Virus record (IMG/VR): IMGVR_UViG_3300037882_002241
Span: 1-64,000 of that record
DNA from: a virus
DNA length: 64,000 nucleotides
Reading direction: 5' to 3' (one strand)
Shown: positions 49,105 through 59,174 of the stretch, in pieces
Position numbering within the stretch: position 1 is the stretch's first letter
Layout of the letters: every line of letters starts with the position of its first letter
The notes under the pieces: model-generated
Told to the model about the DNA's origin: nothing
What the model saw: only the letters and a program-made list of their open reading frames with translations
Databases searched by the model: none
Position numbers and translations under genes: made by a program

Positions 49105-49499
49105 TATTTATACCGTATGAACCCGTCTAATGAATGATTTTCTTGCTTTAATGCAGCGTTCAATGCTTCTCTATACATTTTACGAGCAGCCATCTTAATT
49201 GTGCCTTTAGTTAAATAAACTGCATAATGTGTATTTGTCCCTAATACAGCTTCGTCACTATTAGAATTAACTTTTGTTGTTCTTAAAAGTAAACCCGTGT
49301 CTTTTGCGGGGAAATCACCAGCAGCAGAAGCCCTATGAACACGCCCACGTTTTCTATAAATACGACCGCGACCCTTTTTGCTATGTTCTGCAACAAAGTA
49401 TGACTTAGCGTCTTTAATCGTGTTTTTTAAGTAATCTCTAACAATAGCTTTATCATAGATTAGCTTTGGTTGCTTAGGTAACTGCTCAACTTTAATCAT
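49104..49499 (-). CDS. HK97 gp10-like tail-component protein
   Basis: 131 residues; DTGLLLRTTKV and LGTNTHYAVYLTKGTIKMAARKM are the classic phrases of the HK97 gp10 family. A basic N-terminal half. Connects head and tail. Confidence 0.7.
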   Translation of the reverse strand: MIKVEQLPKQPKLIYDKAIVRDYLKNTIKDAKSYFVAEHSKKGRGRIYRKRGRVHRASAAGDFPAKDTGLLLRTTKVNSNSDEAVLGTNTHYAVYLTKGTIKMAARKMYREALNAALKQENHSLDGFIRYK

Positions 49500-49942
49500 G
49501 AGAATGGTATGTAAAGCTTAGTTGGTTTATCTAATCGAACAAGTTTAACGTCTTTGATTATATCTGTTCTGCATACAAAGTAATACAAACCCTTTGATAT
49601 AAATTCTTGACCTATTTTGTTAATTTTATAAATGTAATCTATTTTTTGACCATATCGTCTATAAGGTCTATAAATATTATGGTTAATCTGTGGTAAGTAA
49701 TCGTTATCTATACGAACCCAAATGCCAGTGTCATTTTCATTAGATGGTGTATTATTTTCATAGTTTTTAGGGGATATAGGCTGTTGATTGTAAATAGCAG
49801 CAGAATACCACTTAGCTTGGATATTTTTTAGATATTGCTCATCTGCATATTGTGCAGGTTCAATCACCTGTTCGGTTATTAATATGCGTTCGTTAAATTC
49901 ACCAGTTGCAGGGGGGCGGCGTGATAATTTATCAGATAGCAT
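49496..49942 (-). CDS. head closure (head-tail joining) protein
   Basis: 148 residues; FNERILITEQVIEP and GLYYFVCRTDIIKDVKLVRL recall head-closure proteins of the SPP1 gp16 class. Position after the connector supports this. Confidence 0.55.
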   Translation of the reverse strand: MLSDKLSRRPPATGEFNERILITEQVIEPAQYADEQYLKNIQAKWYSAAIYNQQPISPKNYENNTPSNENDTGIWVRIDNDYLPQINHNIYRPYRRYGQKIDYIYKINKIGQEFISKGLYYFVCRTDIIKDVKLVRLDKPTKLYIPFS

Positions 49943-50453
49943 AGCGGCGGTATGCCCCTAATAATGCTAATGCACCACTATCCTTAATAGGGTCATTAAT
50001 ATTTTCAACAGAACGTGTTGAACCGCTAATAGAAGCTCTATTTATAGCACTACCATCATGTGTATATAAATGTGAGGCTAAGTGATAAACTGCTTCCATC
50101 ATATCTGCTGGCATTTGTTCAATACTTTCAATTCCACTAACCCACTCGCAATAAAGTGAACGATTGAAATAAGCTGGAATTCTAATCTCACCATTTGAAT
50201 CTGTTCTGTGTAAATGCCCTTCAATGTAGACATCACCTTTATTCGGTATTGGTCTTAAAGTTGCTTGACCTGCATTAAAATCAATAGCAGTTTCAATTTT
50301 CAATAACTTAATGGCGCGACCTGTGTAATTTTCAACTTGCAAAATAGCAGCGCTTAAAACGCCTTTAATCTTACCGTCAAAATGATTGGGCAGGTCTTCA
50401 TATCCTAGACGATTAACTTTAAAATCTTTAAATAATTCGTCAAAGATAGCCAT
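49932..50453 (-). CDS. head-tail connector (gp6/gp15-like)
   Basis: 173 residues. LSAAILQVENYTGRAI, then ADMMEAVYHLASHLYTHDG and PIKDSGALALLGAYRR match the helical connector family (HK97 gp6, DNA-packaging connector). Forms a ring below the portal. Confidence 0.7.
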   Translation of the reverse strand: MAIFDELFKDFKVNRLGYEDLPNHFDGKIKGVLSAAILQVENYTGRAIKLLKIETAIDFNAGQATLRPIPNKGDVYIEGHLHRTDSNGEIRIPAYFNRSLYCEWVSGIESIEQMPADMMEAVYHLASHLYTHDGSAINRASISGSTRSVENINDPIKDSGALALLGAYRRYAI

Positions 50454-50456
50454 TTT

Positions 50457-50963
50457 TTAGCACTTTACAATTTGAGCCATAGCACAATCAGGAATCTCAA
50501 CAATTAAGCCCTCATCACATTGCGACTTTAGTTTAACTTTATATTCAAATTTATAGATTGAACCAGCAACAGCCAATGAATTAGTGTTGTGGCGGATTCT
50601 AATGCCTCTAGGCTTATCTGTAGAGAAAATCTTAATTTGCTCTAACGTAAAGTTATTTACACCAGCAACTAATGGCGTAGCACTTGTAATGCTATCTAAT
50701 GCACTTAGTTGCGCTGGCGTTAATTCAGCTAATAAAACATTGTTCATGTCTGAAATCTTAAAATAGATTAATGAGACAAAGTTATATTTAATGCCGTTTT
50801 CTAAAGGGCGTAAAAAGTTCTCAAAAGAAAAAAACGAGCTATTCAACTCATTTTGACGTAGGAAAATATTACCCCCACCGCAGCAACAATCAACAGGAAC
50901 GCCACAACCATTTTCAATAGTGTTGTGTGTATGACCACGTAATGGGAAGTAAGCATTTAGCAT
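50457..50963 (-). CDS. virion-associated protein with Cys cluster
   Basis: 168 residues; NGCGVPVDCCCGGG near residue 18-31, then a beta-rich body. Follows a terminator hairpin, so it may have its own transcript or rely on read-through. No family recognised. Confidence 0.55.
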   Translation of the reverse strand: MLNAYFPLRGHTHNTIENGCGVPVDCCCGGGNIFLRQNELNSSFFSFENFLRPLENGIKYNFVSLIYFKISDMNNVLLAELTPAQLSALDSITSATPLVAGVNNFTLEQIKIFSTDKPRGIRIRHNTNSLAVAGSIYKFEYKVKLKSQCDEGLIVEIPDCAMAQIVKC

Positions 50964-50997
50964 GATTTTTTTCTTTTCAAAACTTTAGGAGAAAGAA

Positions 50998-51017
50998 CGG
51001 GGGCTGTTACACCCCCG
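50998..51017 (-). terminator. G/C-rich terminator hairpin
   Basis: Minus strand CGGGGG-TGTAACAG-CCCCCG followed by TTCTTTCT. Lies after the capsid genes and may lower expression of the downstream neck genes relative to the capsid. Confidence 0.7.
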
Positions 51018-51024
51018 CTTTATT

Positions 51025-51156
51025 TTAGCAAGGCTTCGTGCCGACGCAAGGCGCAGCAGGAATAACAAGCACAAGAGCTGGCGCAGGGCAAGCTACAGGA
51101 GTGCGGACTTCAGCAGCATGGCAGCCGTTTGAAGCAGTAGTGATATAATTAGGCAT
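51025..51156 (-). CDS. small Pro/Ala/Cys-rich protein
   Basis: 43 residues: MPNYITTASNGCHAAEVRTP then PVACPAPALVLVIPAAPC. AAGGATAAATAATT precedes the ATG. Immediately before a terminator, after the decoration protein genes. Perhaps a small capsid peptide. Confidence 0.6.
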   Translation of the reverse strand: MPNYITTASNGCHAAEVRTPVACPAPALVLVIPAAPCVGTKPC

Positions 51157-51158
51157 AA

Positions 51159-51428
51159 TTATTTATCCTTATATGATTTGTATGGTTTTGTTTCTTTAAT
51201 AGGCTCATCATTTTTGACAGGTCTATCAATATTTTCTAAGTATCCGTAGTGCATCATAGATTCTAGATAAGGAAGGCTTTCACCTGCCTCATCAAGATTA
51301 TAAACTGCGCCATTTTGAAAGAACAGCTCACTTTTAGCAGCACCATAATAGAACCCTGTTAAAACTGAACCATCTTCTAAAATCTTTGTGTCACTACCAA
51401 TAGATTTGATTTTGACAAATTTACTCAT
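51159..51428 (-). CDS. hypothetical capsid-region protein
   Basis: 89 residues; a small beta domain (VKIKSIGSDTKILEDGSVL) and a basic tail. Overlaps neither neighbour but is closely spaced. Function unknown. Confidence 0.55.
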   Translation of the reverse strand: MSKFVKIKSIGSDTKILEDGSVLTGFYYGAAKSELFFQNGAVYNLDEAGESLPYLESMMHYGYLENIDRPVKNDEPIKETKPYKSYKDK

Positions 51429-51829
51429 TAGATATACTCTAAAGTTACAGATACACCAGCAGCAGCACCAATAGGCTCTACTTTAATCCACTTAGTGTTA
51501 ACTTTGTTGCGAAGCTCATAAATAACTTGTGAACCAGCTTTAACACCAATTTGAGTTGCAGTTGCTACCGCGCCGTTAGCAGTGAATGTCGCCAAGAAGT
51601 CTACATTAGCTGGCAAAGTGCCAGGGCAGTAGCATTCATCAGCCTTACGCTTTACCCAGTTAGTATCAGGTAAACATCCAGTTACGTCACTACCAGCAGT
51701 TCCCCAAATTTCAAATTGAGTTGTTGCAGCATTAGCAGAATCAAAGTGAAATACGAGTTGTGCGCGACCTTGTGGGGCTTCTACGGGGGTTACTACACCC
51801 CCAGCGAATACGATTTTATGTGTTTTCAT
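51428..51829 (-). CDS. probable head decoration protein
   Basis: 133 residues, beta-rich (TATQIGVKAGSQVIYELRNK, EPIGAAAGVSVTLEYI). Directly downstream of the capsid gene, where decoration proteins usually lie. Three Cys. Confidence 0.55.
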   Translation of the reverse strand: MKTHKIVFAGGVVTPVEAPQGRAQLVFHFDSANAATTQFEIWGTAGSDVTGCLPDTNWVKRKADECYCPGTLPANVDFLATFTANGAVATATQIGVKAGSQVIYELRNKVNTKWIKVEPIGAAAGVSVTLEYI

Positions 51830-51841
51830 AGTTTTAAATCC

Positions 51842-53308
51842 TTATGGAGAAATTAATTTGATTGCAGCATTAGGGCAATTCATTACGAAGTCCCATTCAG
51901 CATGACCAACAAAAACGTCACAGAACGAGCCATTTGAACCAGTATAACGGGTTACAGTTGGTGAAGTGTGCATAATCAATGTAGCAACTTGTTTTAAGTC
52001 ACCAACGATATAATTAGCCTTCATTGGCTGCAATCCACCGACTGAATTGCCGTAGCCCGATGTATGGAATGAACGATTAGTTGTTCTAACAGGAATACCT
52101 TGAACCTCTAATTGACCATTAACGAATTGAACTGCACGACTTGGGTTAGTCGAAGTATCAGCCATTGCAGATAGTTGCGTTCTGCCTAAACGTGTCGTGT
52201 AAATTTTTACATTAGATTTGTTTTGGATTGTTAACGCGTCATATGCAGCGACAAGAGCTTGCCATGTGATAAATGCAGGAGCAGGAACAGCGCCAGTTGT
52301 TAATTGCGTTTTCTCGATTTTATCAAGCCAATTATCAACATTAGCACCATTACCAAACATAATATGTGCGTTCATGCCATTAATCATTTGTTGCGAAATA
52401 CCACGACGAACACGACCAGCAATATCAAGCGTTGAATCTTCAATCTGATGACGGTGCATACAGAATTTAGAACCCATAAGCTTAACGCGGCGGGTTACTT
52501 CAGGTGCTAATACAAGGTTATTACCGTTTGGCATTTCACAAGTATCATCGTTTACGAAAACAGCCTCTTGATATTCAAGAAAATCAGGTGCATATTTGTA
52601 ATCACGTTTACGAACGGAGCGGAAAGCAAACTCACCCAATAGGTTATCAGGTTCATCTAAGCAGGTTTTGAAATCACGAAGAATTTCAGGGTCATAATAC
52701 GAACCACCACCAACTAATGAGAAGTTCATAGCAGGGCTATTCATAATCTTACGAGCATATTCTAAATCATTGCCCTTAAGCACATCAGAAGCGGCAGAGA
52801 AAAGGCTAGAATTAGAAAACTTAGACTTAAATGCAGTAGCAGCTTTATTGTAAGAATCTGATTTTGTGTTGTAAAGTGAGGAAGTATGCTCATGATAAGC
52901 CTCTAATTCTTCTTTACGAGCTGTAAATTCTTTAGCAAGTTCAATTTCATCTTCGACATGAGCAGAAAGAATATCAAAGCCTAATTCTTTGCTAAAAGAA
53001 CCACGTGATTGCTCACCATTCAATGATTTTTCTTTTAATCCACGTGATTCAGCCGCTTGCATAATTGCATCTAAATTAGTATACTTTTCTTTCAAATCTG
53101 AAATAGAAGCATCTTTGTCATTTAGTTGCTTTTGAAATTCATTGGTTGCTTCAAGGATTGCTTTGTTGATTGATTCATCATTAGAAGACTTGAATTTAGC
53201 CTCAAATTTCGTTTCAAGAGCTTGAAAATGTTTCGCTGTCTCATCTGTAGCGACAAGGGCAATTTTTGCAAAAACATCTTCCTTTGTTGTAATATTTTCG
53301 GTTGTCAT
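51842..53308 (-). CDS. HK97-fold major capsid protein with delta domain
   Basis: 488 residues. The first 110 are charged coiled coil (AILEATNEFQKQLNDKDASI), the typical scaffolding delta domain removed by the protease. The rest contains DFLEYQEAVFVNDDT, KFCMHRHQIEDSTLDI, and IPVRTTNRSFHTSG in HK97-like order. Preceded by the protease gene. Confidence 0.85.
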   Translation of the reverse strand: MTTENITTKEDVFAKIALVATDETAKHFQALETKFEAKFKSSNDESINKAILEATNEFQKQLNDKDASISDLKEKYTNLDAIMQAAESRGLKEKSLNGEQSRGSFSKELGFDILSAHVEDEIELAKEFTARKEELEAYHEHTSSLYNTKSDSYNKAATAFKSKFSNSSLFSAASDVLKGNDLEYARKIMNSPAMNFSLVGGGSYYDPEILRDFKTCLDEPDNLLGEFAFRSVRKRDYKYAPDFLEYQEAVFVNDDTCEMPNGNNLVLAPEVTRRVKLMGSKFCMHRHQIEDSTLDIAGRVRRGISQQMINGMNAHIMFGNGANVDNWLDKIEKTQLTTGAVPAPAFITWQALVAAYDALTIQNKSNVKIYTTRLGRTQLSAMADTSTNPSRAVQFVNGQLEVQGIPVRTTNRSFHTSGYGNSVGGLQPMKANYIVGDLKQVATLIMHTSPTVTRYTGSNGSFCDVFVGHAEWDFVMNCPNAAIKLISP

Positions 53309-53333
53309 GTGACTATCCTATATTGGGTTATGA

Positions 53334-54080
53334 TTATTTGAGAATGTCTAAAAGAACATCGTCAACTGTTTTGAAAACCAAATCACTTGGCTTTGTGAAA
53401 AGCGAACCATCAATCTTTTTTAAATCAGATATGAAAATTTGCGCTTGTTTTTGGCTCAAACCGAACACTTCCCGTGTTAAATCTTCGCACACTCTAACAT
53501 CCATTGAAAATTTATCCTTATTGGTAAGCATAAAATCCTTAAAGGCTGTTATAGAATCTTTTTTTACTTCCTCTTGCTCTAAACCAAAGGTTTTTAAAGC
53601 TTGGGAAAATGTTACTTGTGAACCCGCAATAGCAGGGTTAACACATAATGAAATCTCGTCTAAAAATGTTTCTGTAATATCAATCTTTGTGCCGTCACTT
53701 GACTTTTTAGTTTTAGTACGGTCAACTTCAATGCCAACACTTGCACCTAATGGCTTACCACCGTTTTCAGCATTAAAATTAATATATGACGCGGCATCTT
53801 TGCCATATTGATTATCAAGATTTAACTTTGATTTTGCATATAGATATTCATCATCTTGATATAATTCAGTAATAACGCCAATTGGCATTGAATATGTATC
53901 ATGTGACCATAGCAAAGCAGGTTTTAAACCACTTTCAATATACTTTGAAAAGCAACCTTTTTTAAATTCAAAGATTTTATGCCCTGTGACGTTGAAAGCG
54001 CAAGCCTTCATTGTAAACTCACCATTTTCTAATACTTTAGTTTTACCTTGATTAGAAATGTCATTTTGAAAAAATCTCAT
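53334..54080 (-). CDS. prohead protease (HK97-type, peptidase U35)
   Basis: 248 residues. ALLWSHDTYSMPIG holds the catalytic His, and LGASVGIEVD the Ser. A C-terminal 80-residue region may be removed on maturation. Cleaves the delta domain of the capsid protein. Overlaps the portal gene by 4 nt. Confidence 0.85.
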   Translation of the reverse strand: MRFFQNDISNQGKTKVLENGEFTMKACAFNVTGHKIFEFKKGCFSKYIESGLKPALLWSHDTYSMPIGVITELYQDDEYLYAKSKLNLDNQYGKDAASYINFNAENGGKPLGASVGIEVDRTKTKKSSDGTKIDITETFLDEISLCVNPAIAGSQVTFSQALKTFGLEQEEVKKDSITAFKDFMLTNKDKFSMDVRVCEDLTREVFGLSQKQAQIFISDLKKIDGSLFTKPSDLVFKTVDDVLLDILK

Positions 54081-55255
54081 TGTTTTTCAACCTTATTTTG
54101 TTTGTCTTCGATTTGAAGCTTTGTTTTATCAATTTTAATAAATTTTTCAGTAGGGAGTAACGCCCCGCATATCGTGTTTAGTAATGGTTCAGCATATTCC
54201 GCATAAACAGTCATTTCTAAAAAGTGTAATCGTGATTGCATCATGTTTTCATACGTGCCTTGACCAACGCCAATTAAATCAGATGGAACGCCCATGGCTA
54301 TTGCAATATCTTTTTCAACCTGTTGCATTAAATCAACTTTGAAAAGGTCACTTGTAATCTGTGATAAACTGTTAACATTTACATCACCGAAGGCTAACAT
54401 ATGCTTACCTTCATCTTTAGCGCCTTTTAAACGGGCGACTAAAGATTTGCTCATCTCTTCAATAGCATTAGAAGCCATTTCCGCAGGGGGAATAACTGAA
54501 ATAATGCTAGGTAATATAGGGTTTTTCTCTAGGGTTACAGAAGCTCTATGATATTGCATCGTTTGCAATTTAGCTGCTTGAACGGCTGCAATTAACGGAA
54601 TAAACGGGGTTTTACTATCAAAAGCGCTAGGTGTATATTTAACAGCGAACCCATTAGGCGCATCAATTATAGCCCAATCTGTGTAATTTAAGATAAAAGG
54701 TATAACATCGGATTCATCACCCTTGCTTTTATGACGAATACCAACCTCTTTTTCTGAATTTTCACGGTCTTTGACAACGATATAATCTGCATAAGGGCAA
54801 ATCTCAATATAAAGACGTTGTGAGCTTTCAGTAAATGCTAATTTTAAAAAGCAACCACCTTTTAGCATCTGTTGCCAAAAAATTAACTGTAGCATTTCAT
54901 TCTTTGACGAATACAACAAAGGATTAATCAAAGCGTCATATACGTATTCAGGCTTAATAGCCTTAGCTCTTTTTACGCCTTTAATATCTTTAACAGGATT
55001 GCCGCTATTCGATTTTAAAGCCTCAAATTGAACATTAGAAGCCTCAGAACGTATCAACTGGACACAACGTGCTAAAGTAGGGTTGCGTGTAACATAGGCT
55101 ATTAATTCCCTATCTGTTACATGAGATAAAAGAAAAGGGTTGTTGCTATCGTCTTCTATTTTAAACGGATTGAATTTTTCAGGTTCACATGGGGTTACAG
55201 GCTGTGAAGACATAGTAACAGTCTCTTTATTGCCAAACAACCCGAATAAATTCAT
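54077..55255 (-). CDS. HK97-family portal protein
   Basis: 392 residues. YVTRNPTLARCVQLIRSEAS, LKGGCFLKLAF, EKDIAIAMGVPSDLIGVGQG and FLEMTVYAEYAEPLL fit HK97 gp3-type portals. Forms the dodecameric channel for DNA packaging. Confidence 0.88.
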   Translation of the reverse strand: MNLFGLFGNKETVTMSSQPVTPCEPEKFNPFKIEDDSNNPFLLSHVTDRELIAYVTRNPTLARCVQLIRSEASNVQFEALKSNSGNPVKDIKGVKRAKAIKPEYVYDALINPLLYSSKNEMLQLIFWQQMLKGGCFLKLAFTESSQRLYIEICPYADYIVVKDRENSEKEVGIRHKSKGDESDVIPFILNYTDWAIIDAPNGFAVKYTPSAFDSKTPFIPLIAAVQAAKLQTMQYHRASVTLEKNPILPSIISVIPPAEMASNAIEEMSKSLVARLKGAKDEGKHMLAFGDVNVNSLSQITSDLFKVDLMQQVEKDIAIAMGVPSDLIGVGQGTYENMMQSRLHFLEMTVYAEYAEPLLNTICGALLPTEKFIKIDKTKLQIEDKQNKVEKQ

Positions 55256-55257
55256 TA

Positions 55258-55452
55258 TTAGCGTTCAATCGTCTTTTTAGTGTTGTCTATTGGTGCAACA
55301 GATTGTGCATTAGCACTTAATCCACTTAATGTAGGGGCAGGAGCAGATACTAAACCAGCAGAAGCTACACTTGAAACACCACCGCGCCAATTGTAATTAG
55401 CTATTTGCTGTTGGACTGGGGTCATTCCACCACATGAAGAACATCCACTCAT
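55258..55452 (-). CDS. small Cys-motif protein
   Basis: 64 residues beginning MSGCSSCGGMTPVQQQIANY, then a Ser/Ala/Pro-rich tail. Located just before the portal gene. CxxC suggests metal or disulphide; unknown role. Confidence 0.6.
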   Translation of the reverse strand: MSGCSSCGGMTPVQQQIANYNWRGGVSSVASAGLVSAPAPTLSGLSANAQSVAPIDNTKKTIER

Positions 55453-55745
55453 TGATTTAACTCCGCTTTTTTCTTAGCTTGTCTTATTTCAAATAAAATA
55501 TATGTTAGAGCTAATGGATACGTTAAAAGCACCCAATTGCTTAAGAAGCATAAACCAACTGTTAATAACGTATTAATAACACCAGCAAGAATAAACCTAA
55601 CCGCTATGCAGCCTGTGCATCCTTCAGGATTATTTTCTGTTATTGTTGCTTTCCAGTTTCTCTCTGCCCAAAACAAAAACGCATTACCTGTCTTTGTCAT
55701 GTAAACCCAAGGATAAAAATAGTTATCCTGTAAATACTTAACCAT
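55449..55745 (-). CDS. membrane protein in the head gene cluster
   Basis: 98 residues with two hydrophobic helices (AVRFILAGVINTLLTVGLCF and WVLLTYPLALTYILF) and CTGC before the first. The ATG at 55745 overlaps the upstream stop region. Membrane proteins are unusual between portal and terminase genes. Confidence 0.6.
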   Translation of the reverse strand: MVKYLQDNYFYPWVYMTKTGNAFLFWAERNWKATITENNPEGCTGCIAVRFILAGVINTLLTVGLCFLSNWVLLTYPLALTYILFEIRQAKKKAELNQ

Positions 55746-56076
55746 TAATAACGCCCGATAATTCACCCTCTAGCGATAGATTAATTGCTTGCCATAATGC
55801 ATCTGGTTTATCACAAAGCCAATTAGTGTTTAATGTAATGCCAGCACCATCAATGACAGAATAAATCTGTGACATCATGCCGTTCAGAAAAGGCTTCGTA
55901 ATTAAAGCAGCATCTTTGCCACATTTATCAGTAAACTTCTCAAAGTATGGCATCACATTAACGTTTTGAACACTAGGGCGATAAGCACATTCTACTTTAG
56001 GATTAGGCAAAAACGTCGTTACATTGCCAACAATTGAATATGTGCCAGCAACTCCCGAATTAGGTATAATAGCCAT
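55738..56076 (-). CDS. hypothetical late protein
   Basis: 112 residues; beta-rich start (GVAGTYSIVGNVTTFLPNP) and three Cys. May be a small virion protein. No recognised family. Confidence 0.55.
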   Translation of the reverse strand: MAIIPNSGVAGTYSIVGNVTTFLPNPKVECAYRPSVQNVNVMPYFEKFTDKCGKDAALITKPFLNGMMSQIYSVIDGAGITLNTNWLCDKPDALWQAINLSLEGELSGVING

Positions 56077-56078
56077 TG

Positions 56079-56222
56079 TTAATCTTTCTTAACTTTTGCT
56101 TTTATGGGCTTATCATCTGAAATAAAGTTACCCTTATCATCATATGCCATAACTTTAGGCATAGGCATTTCGTTCTTTGCCTCTGGCATTTTAGGTAATT
56201 CGTGTTTAACTTCTTCAATCAT
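56079..56222 (-). CDS. small charged protein
   Basis: 47 residues, Met/Pro/Lys-rich (MIEEVKHELPKMPEAKNEMP). TAGGAGATTACA precedes the ATG, a strong site. Precedes the 55738 gene. Confidence 0.6.
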   Translation of the reverse strand: MIEEVKHELPKMPEAKNEMPMPKVMAYDDKGNFISDDKPIKAKVKKD

Positions 56223-56231
56223 TGTAATCTC

Positions 56232-59174
56232 CTAAGCGCAAGGTAAGCGGATGTTATTGAGTGACACCCATAGCAAACCTCCAGCAGGGGAAGCAGCACC
56301 GTTAACGCCCAAAGTGAAATAAGGATTAACTGCTGTGTTGAATGAATCAGCATAAGCGCGAACAAACACTCCGTTTTGACCACCGACCACGCCATTAACA
56401 AATCTAACTTGCCCGTTAACCATCTTTGCGTCACCGACTGTGCTTGCTGCTATAGGCACTGAAATAATAGGTTCACCTAGAACATTTGCGCCTGATATAA
56501 ACGCAATGTTTGGTGAGCCAGTAATGCTTGCACTAAGCTGTATTATGCCCACAATCTCAACAGCACCACGTGGGTCATCATCGAGTGTTAGGTTGCGGTA
56601 TTGGCAGGTATAAGGTGCACTATAATTGGCAACAACACCAGCAACGGCAGGTAATGCCGCTGTCGCTGCTGGAGGTGTGCTACCCGCAACAGTTACGTTA
56701 CGCCATTCGCCCGTATTGTGAGATTGGTCATATAGAGCTGAAAGTGCTAAAGATGGGGGGCTACCGTAACCTGCTTGGATATAAGTGCCGTCCGCAAATC
56801 TAACGCGATTTTTTCCAATACTAATACCAGTAGCACTCGAAACCGCGCCTTCATACTTAGCAACCATGATTGCGCCAGTTGGAATTAATGAATTACCGCC
56901 GTAATAAGCAATAACAAAATCACTATCAAACGAACCACCGCCGCCCGAATATGCAGGTGGAATATAATAAAGTGCTTCCCAAACTCCGAGAGGCACAAAA
57001 CGGCGACCGCCTATTGTTTGAATTTGACGAGTTACGTTTGAACCTACGTTAACGACTGGAATTTGAAAGTTAGCGGCTGGCACATTAATGTAATTATAGC
57101 CGTTGCCCCATGAAGCATAGCCGTCTGAAATACCATAAATTAACGTATTGTCATCCCATGAAACAGCAATACCTGTTGCTGAACCAAGTATCCCATTAAC
57201 TGTAGTGCCACTAAAGAATGTCGAAGTTAACCAACGACCATGTTTTAAACCCTTGTGGGTAATGCCTTTGTTACGGTGTAAAGCATCTGTTTCATGGTCA
57301 GCAGGGGTTGTCATGAAGTGAGCGTCACCAGCTCTTAAAGCTTTCTGAACGCCACCGACTAGAATTTGGATTGTCGAGTTTGCACCCGTAGTTTGACGTG
57401 AAGCAATAGGCATCCAATGACATGGAACTGTAACAGCCCCAGAGTAACCGCTAATTACGAATTGTGGTGTAACCGTAGGGTTATCAATGTTCGGAACTAA
57501 GAAAAGTGTTTCATTGTCATTTAAATCAACAACAGTTGTCGAAGTTGGCACGATAGGGTGAACACCACGTAAAGCGCCACCAAACCATGCAGGCTTTTCA
57601 GCAGCTGTCATTAGACGCCATGAGCGTGCAGCCGCACCGTTAACGACGCCGACCGCCGCGCCTACTGCTCTATTAGCACTTGTTGAATCGAAATAACCTG
57701 ACGAGTTTACGTTAGGTGTTGAACCCGAATCAATCCAACGAATAGCCCCAGTAAAGCCAAATACCACTGGAATTGCGCTGTTTCCGCCTGGACAAAAGAA
57801 GTAACCCTCACCCATTGCACGTTGCTTCATAGCAGACCAAGCGTCAGATGTAATCCTACCACCGCGCCCCGTTTGAGAACATAAGCCGACAACGTCACCT
57901 GTGCCTAATGTAAAGACTGAGGCATCATCACGTTTAGCAACCATAATATAATCATTAGAATTTAAGAAAATATCTAGCGCGTTTGTATTTACAGTGTAAG
58001 GAACGATTAAGAAGTTAGCAGGAACTGAGGTTGGTGCAGAACCCGAGACGTGTTTATAATAAAGTGTATCCCATGCGTTAAGCGGTATGCCGCCTGTAGC
58101 AATAGAGCTACCAGCTGTAGCCGCAACAACAGCGCGAGTGCCACCGCCTGCAACTGGAACAGCGAAGCCATCAGCTGGCATGTCTATTCTAAAGTAACCG
58201 CTAGGCTCTACAGAATTAGTGCCAGTTGTCATGATATGGTAAAAGCCAACCCAACGAATCTCCCCATTAAGAGAAATCTTAGTAGCAGCCTGTGAAGAAA
58301 ATCTGTCTTGTAAATTGCGTTGCTTTTGAACTATCTGTGTCCATGAACCCCATGTAGTAGCTGAAGTTGACATACGATAATATTTGCGACCATCGTCAAG
58401 ATAAGCCTCTTGGCGGATTTGACCGCCACTCATATCACTAGCTTGACCATACTTACGAAACGTATTAACACCTACATAAGGGCTAGGCGCAGGTATGACG
58501 CCAGCAGCAACAGTCATACCAACAACAGCGGCATCTTTAAAATCAAAGTATGAACCAGCGTTTGTAAAGTCTTGTGGTAAATCGTTGGCGTTACGAGTAT
58601 CAGCAGAGCCAACGGCATTAGGTATAACCACCTTGCCTGTAGGGTCAACGCCGATTGCCATCGTATTAAGAACAGAAGTTGGCGTAGTATTCGGATTTAA
58701 TTTACGTAATGCAAAGCCCGAATCATTAACAACTAGGCTGTCTACTTCTAAAGTTGTAGTAGGGTCAACATTTAAACCCACGTTACCATTGCGGCGAATG
58801 TTTTCTGTAATGTCTGTTGTGCCATCAGGTGAAGTTGTCGCACCAGCAGCAGAACGCCAAAAATCAGCAGCAGCACTTGACGCCGCCTGTGATTGCCACG
58901 TATTACCTAAAGTCTCAAATTCGCCAAATTGATTAATGCCGATTACAGTGCCATACATTGTGAATGGAACAGTGCCACTATTCTGAACGCGAACAAAAGT
59001 GCCATCAGCTTGAACCGTTGGCAAAGGTAACGTAATCGTTTGATTAGCAGTAGTTTGATTAATTTTAAAAGCAGCCGCCTTATCAACTGTATTAACAGCA
59101 GTGCCGATAACACCCCCAGCAGGTAAGTTGGCGATTAAAAGCGGGTCGACTATAAGCCTATTTGAAATATTCAT
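56232..59174 (-). CDS. large fibre-like virion protein in the head cluster
   Basis: 980 residues, rich in Gly/Ala/Thr/Asn and beta strands. Phrases such as TTTLEVDSLVVNDSG, RKYYRMSTSATTWGSWTQIV and repeated NGEIRWVGFY/TGAIRWIDSG/ATGIAVSWDDN with NSSGYF units suggest fibre domains repeated three times. Unusually it lies between terminase and portal, not in the tail region. A head fibre or a receptor-binding fibre are both possible. Confidence 0.65.
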   Translation of the reverse strand: MNISNRLIVDPLLIANLPAGGVIGTAVNTVDKAAAFKINQTTANQTITLPLPTVQADGTFVRVQNSGTVPFTMYGTVIGINQFGEFETLGNTWQSQAASSAAADFWRSAAGATTSPDGTTDITENIRRNGNVGLNVDPTTTLEVDSLVVNDSGFALRKLNPNTTPTSVLNTMAIGVDPTGKVVIPNAVGSADTRNANDLPQDFTNAGSYFDFKDAAVVGMTVAAGVIPAPSPYVGVNTFRKYGQASDMSGGQIRQEAYLDDGRKYYRMSTSATTWGSWTQIVQKQRNLQDRFSSQAATKISLNGEIRWVGFYHIMTTGTNSVEPSGYFRIDMPADGFAVPVAGGGTRAVVAATAGSSIATGGIPLNAWDTLYYKHVSGSAPTSVPANFLIVPYTVNTNALDIFLNSNDYIMVAKRDDASVFTLGTGDVVGLCSQTGRGGRITSDAWSAMKQRAMGEGYFFCPGGNSAIPVVFGFTGAIRWIDSGSTPNVNSSGYFDSTSANRAVGAAVGVVNGAAARSWRLMTAAEKPAWFGGALRGVHPIVPTSTTVVDLNDNETLFLVPNIDNPTVTPQFVISGYSGAVTVPCHWMPIASRQTTGANSTIQILVGGVQKALRAGDAHFMTTPADHETDALHRNKGITHKGLKHGRWLTSTFFSGTTVNGILGSATGIAVSWDDNTLIYGISDGYASWGNGYNYINVPAANFQIPVVNVGSNVTRQIQTIGGRRFVPLGVWEALYYIPPAYSGGGGSFDSDFVIAYYGGNSLIPTGAIMVAKYEGAVSSATGISIGKNRVRFADGTYIQAGYGSPPSLALSALYDQSHNTGEWRNVTVAGSTPPAATAALPAVAGVVANYSAPYTCQYRNLTLDDDPRGAVEIVGIIQLSASITGSPNIAFISGANVLGEPIISVPIAASTVGDAKMVNGQVRFVNGVVGGQNGVFVRAYADSFNTAVNPYFTLGVNGAASPAGGLLWVSLNNIRLPCA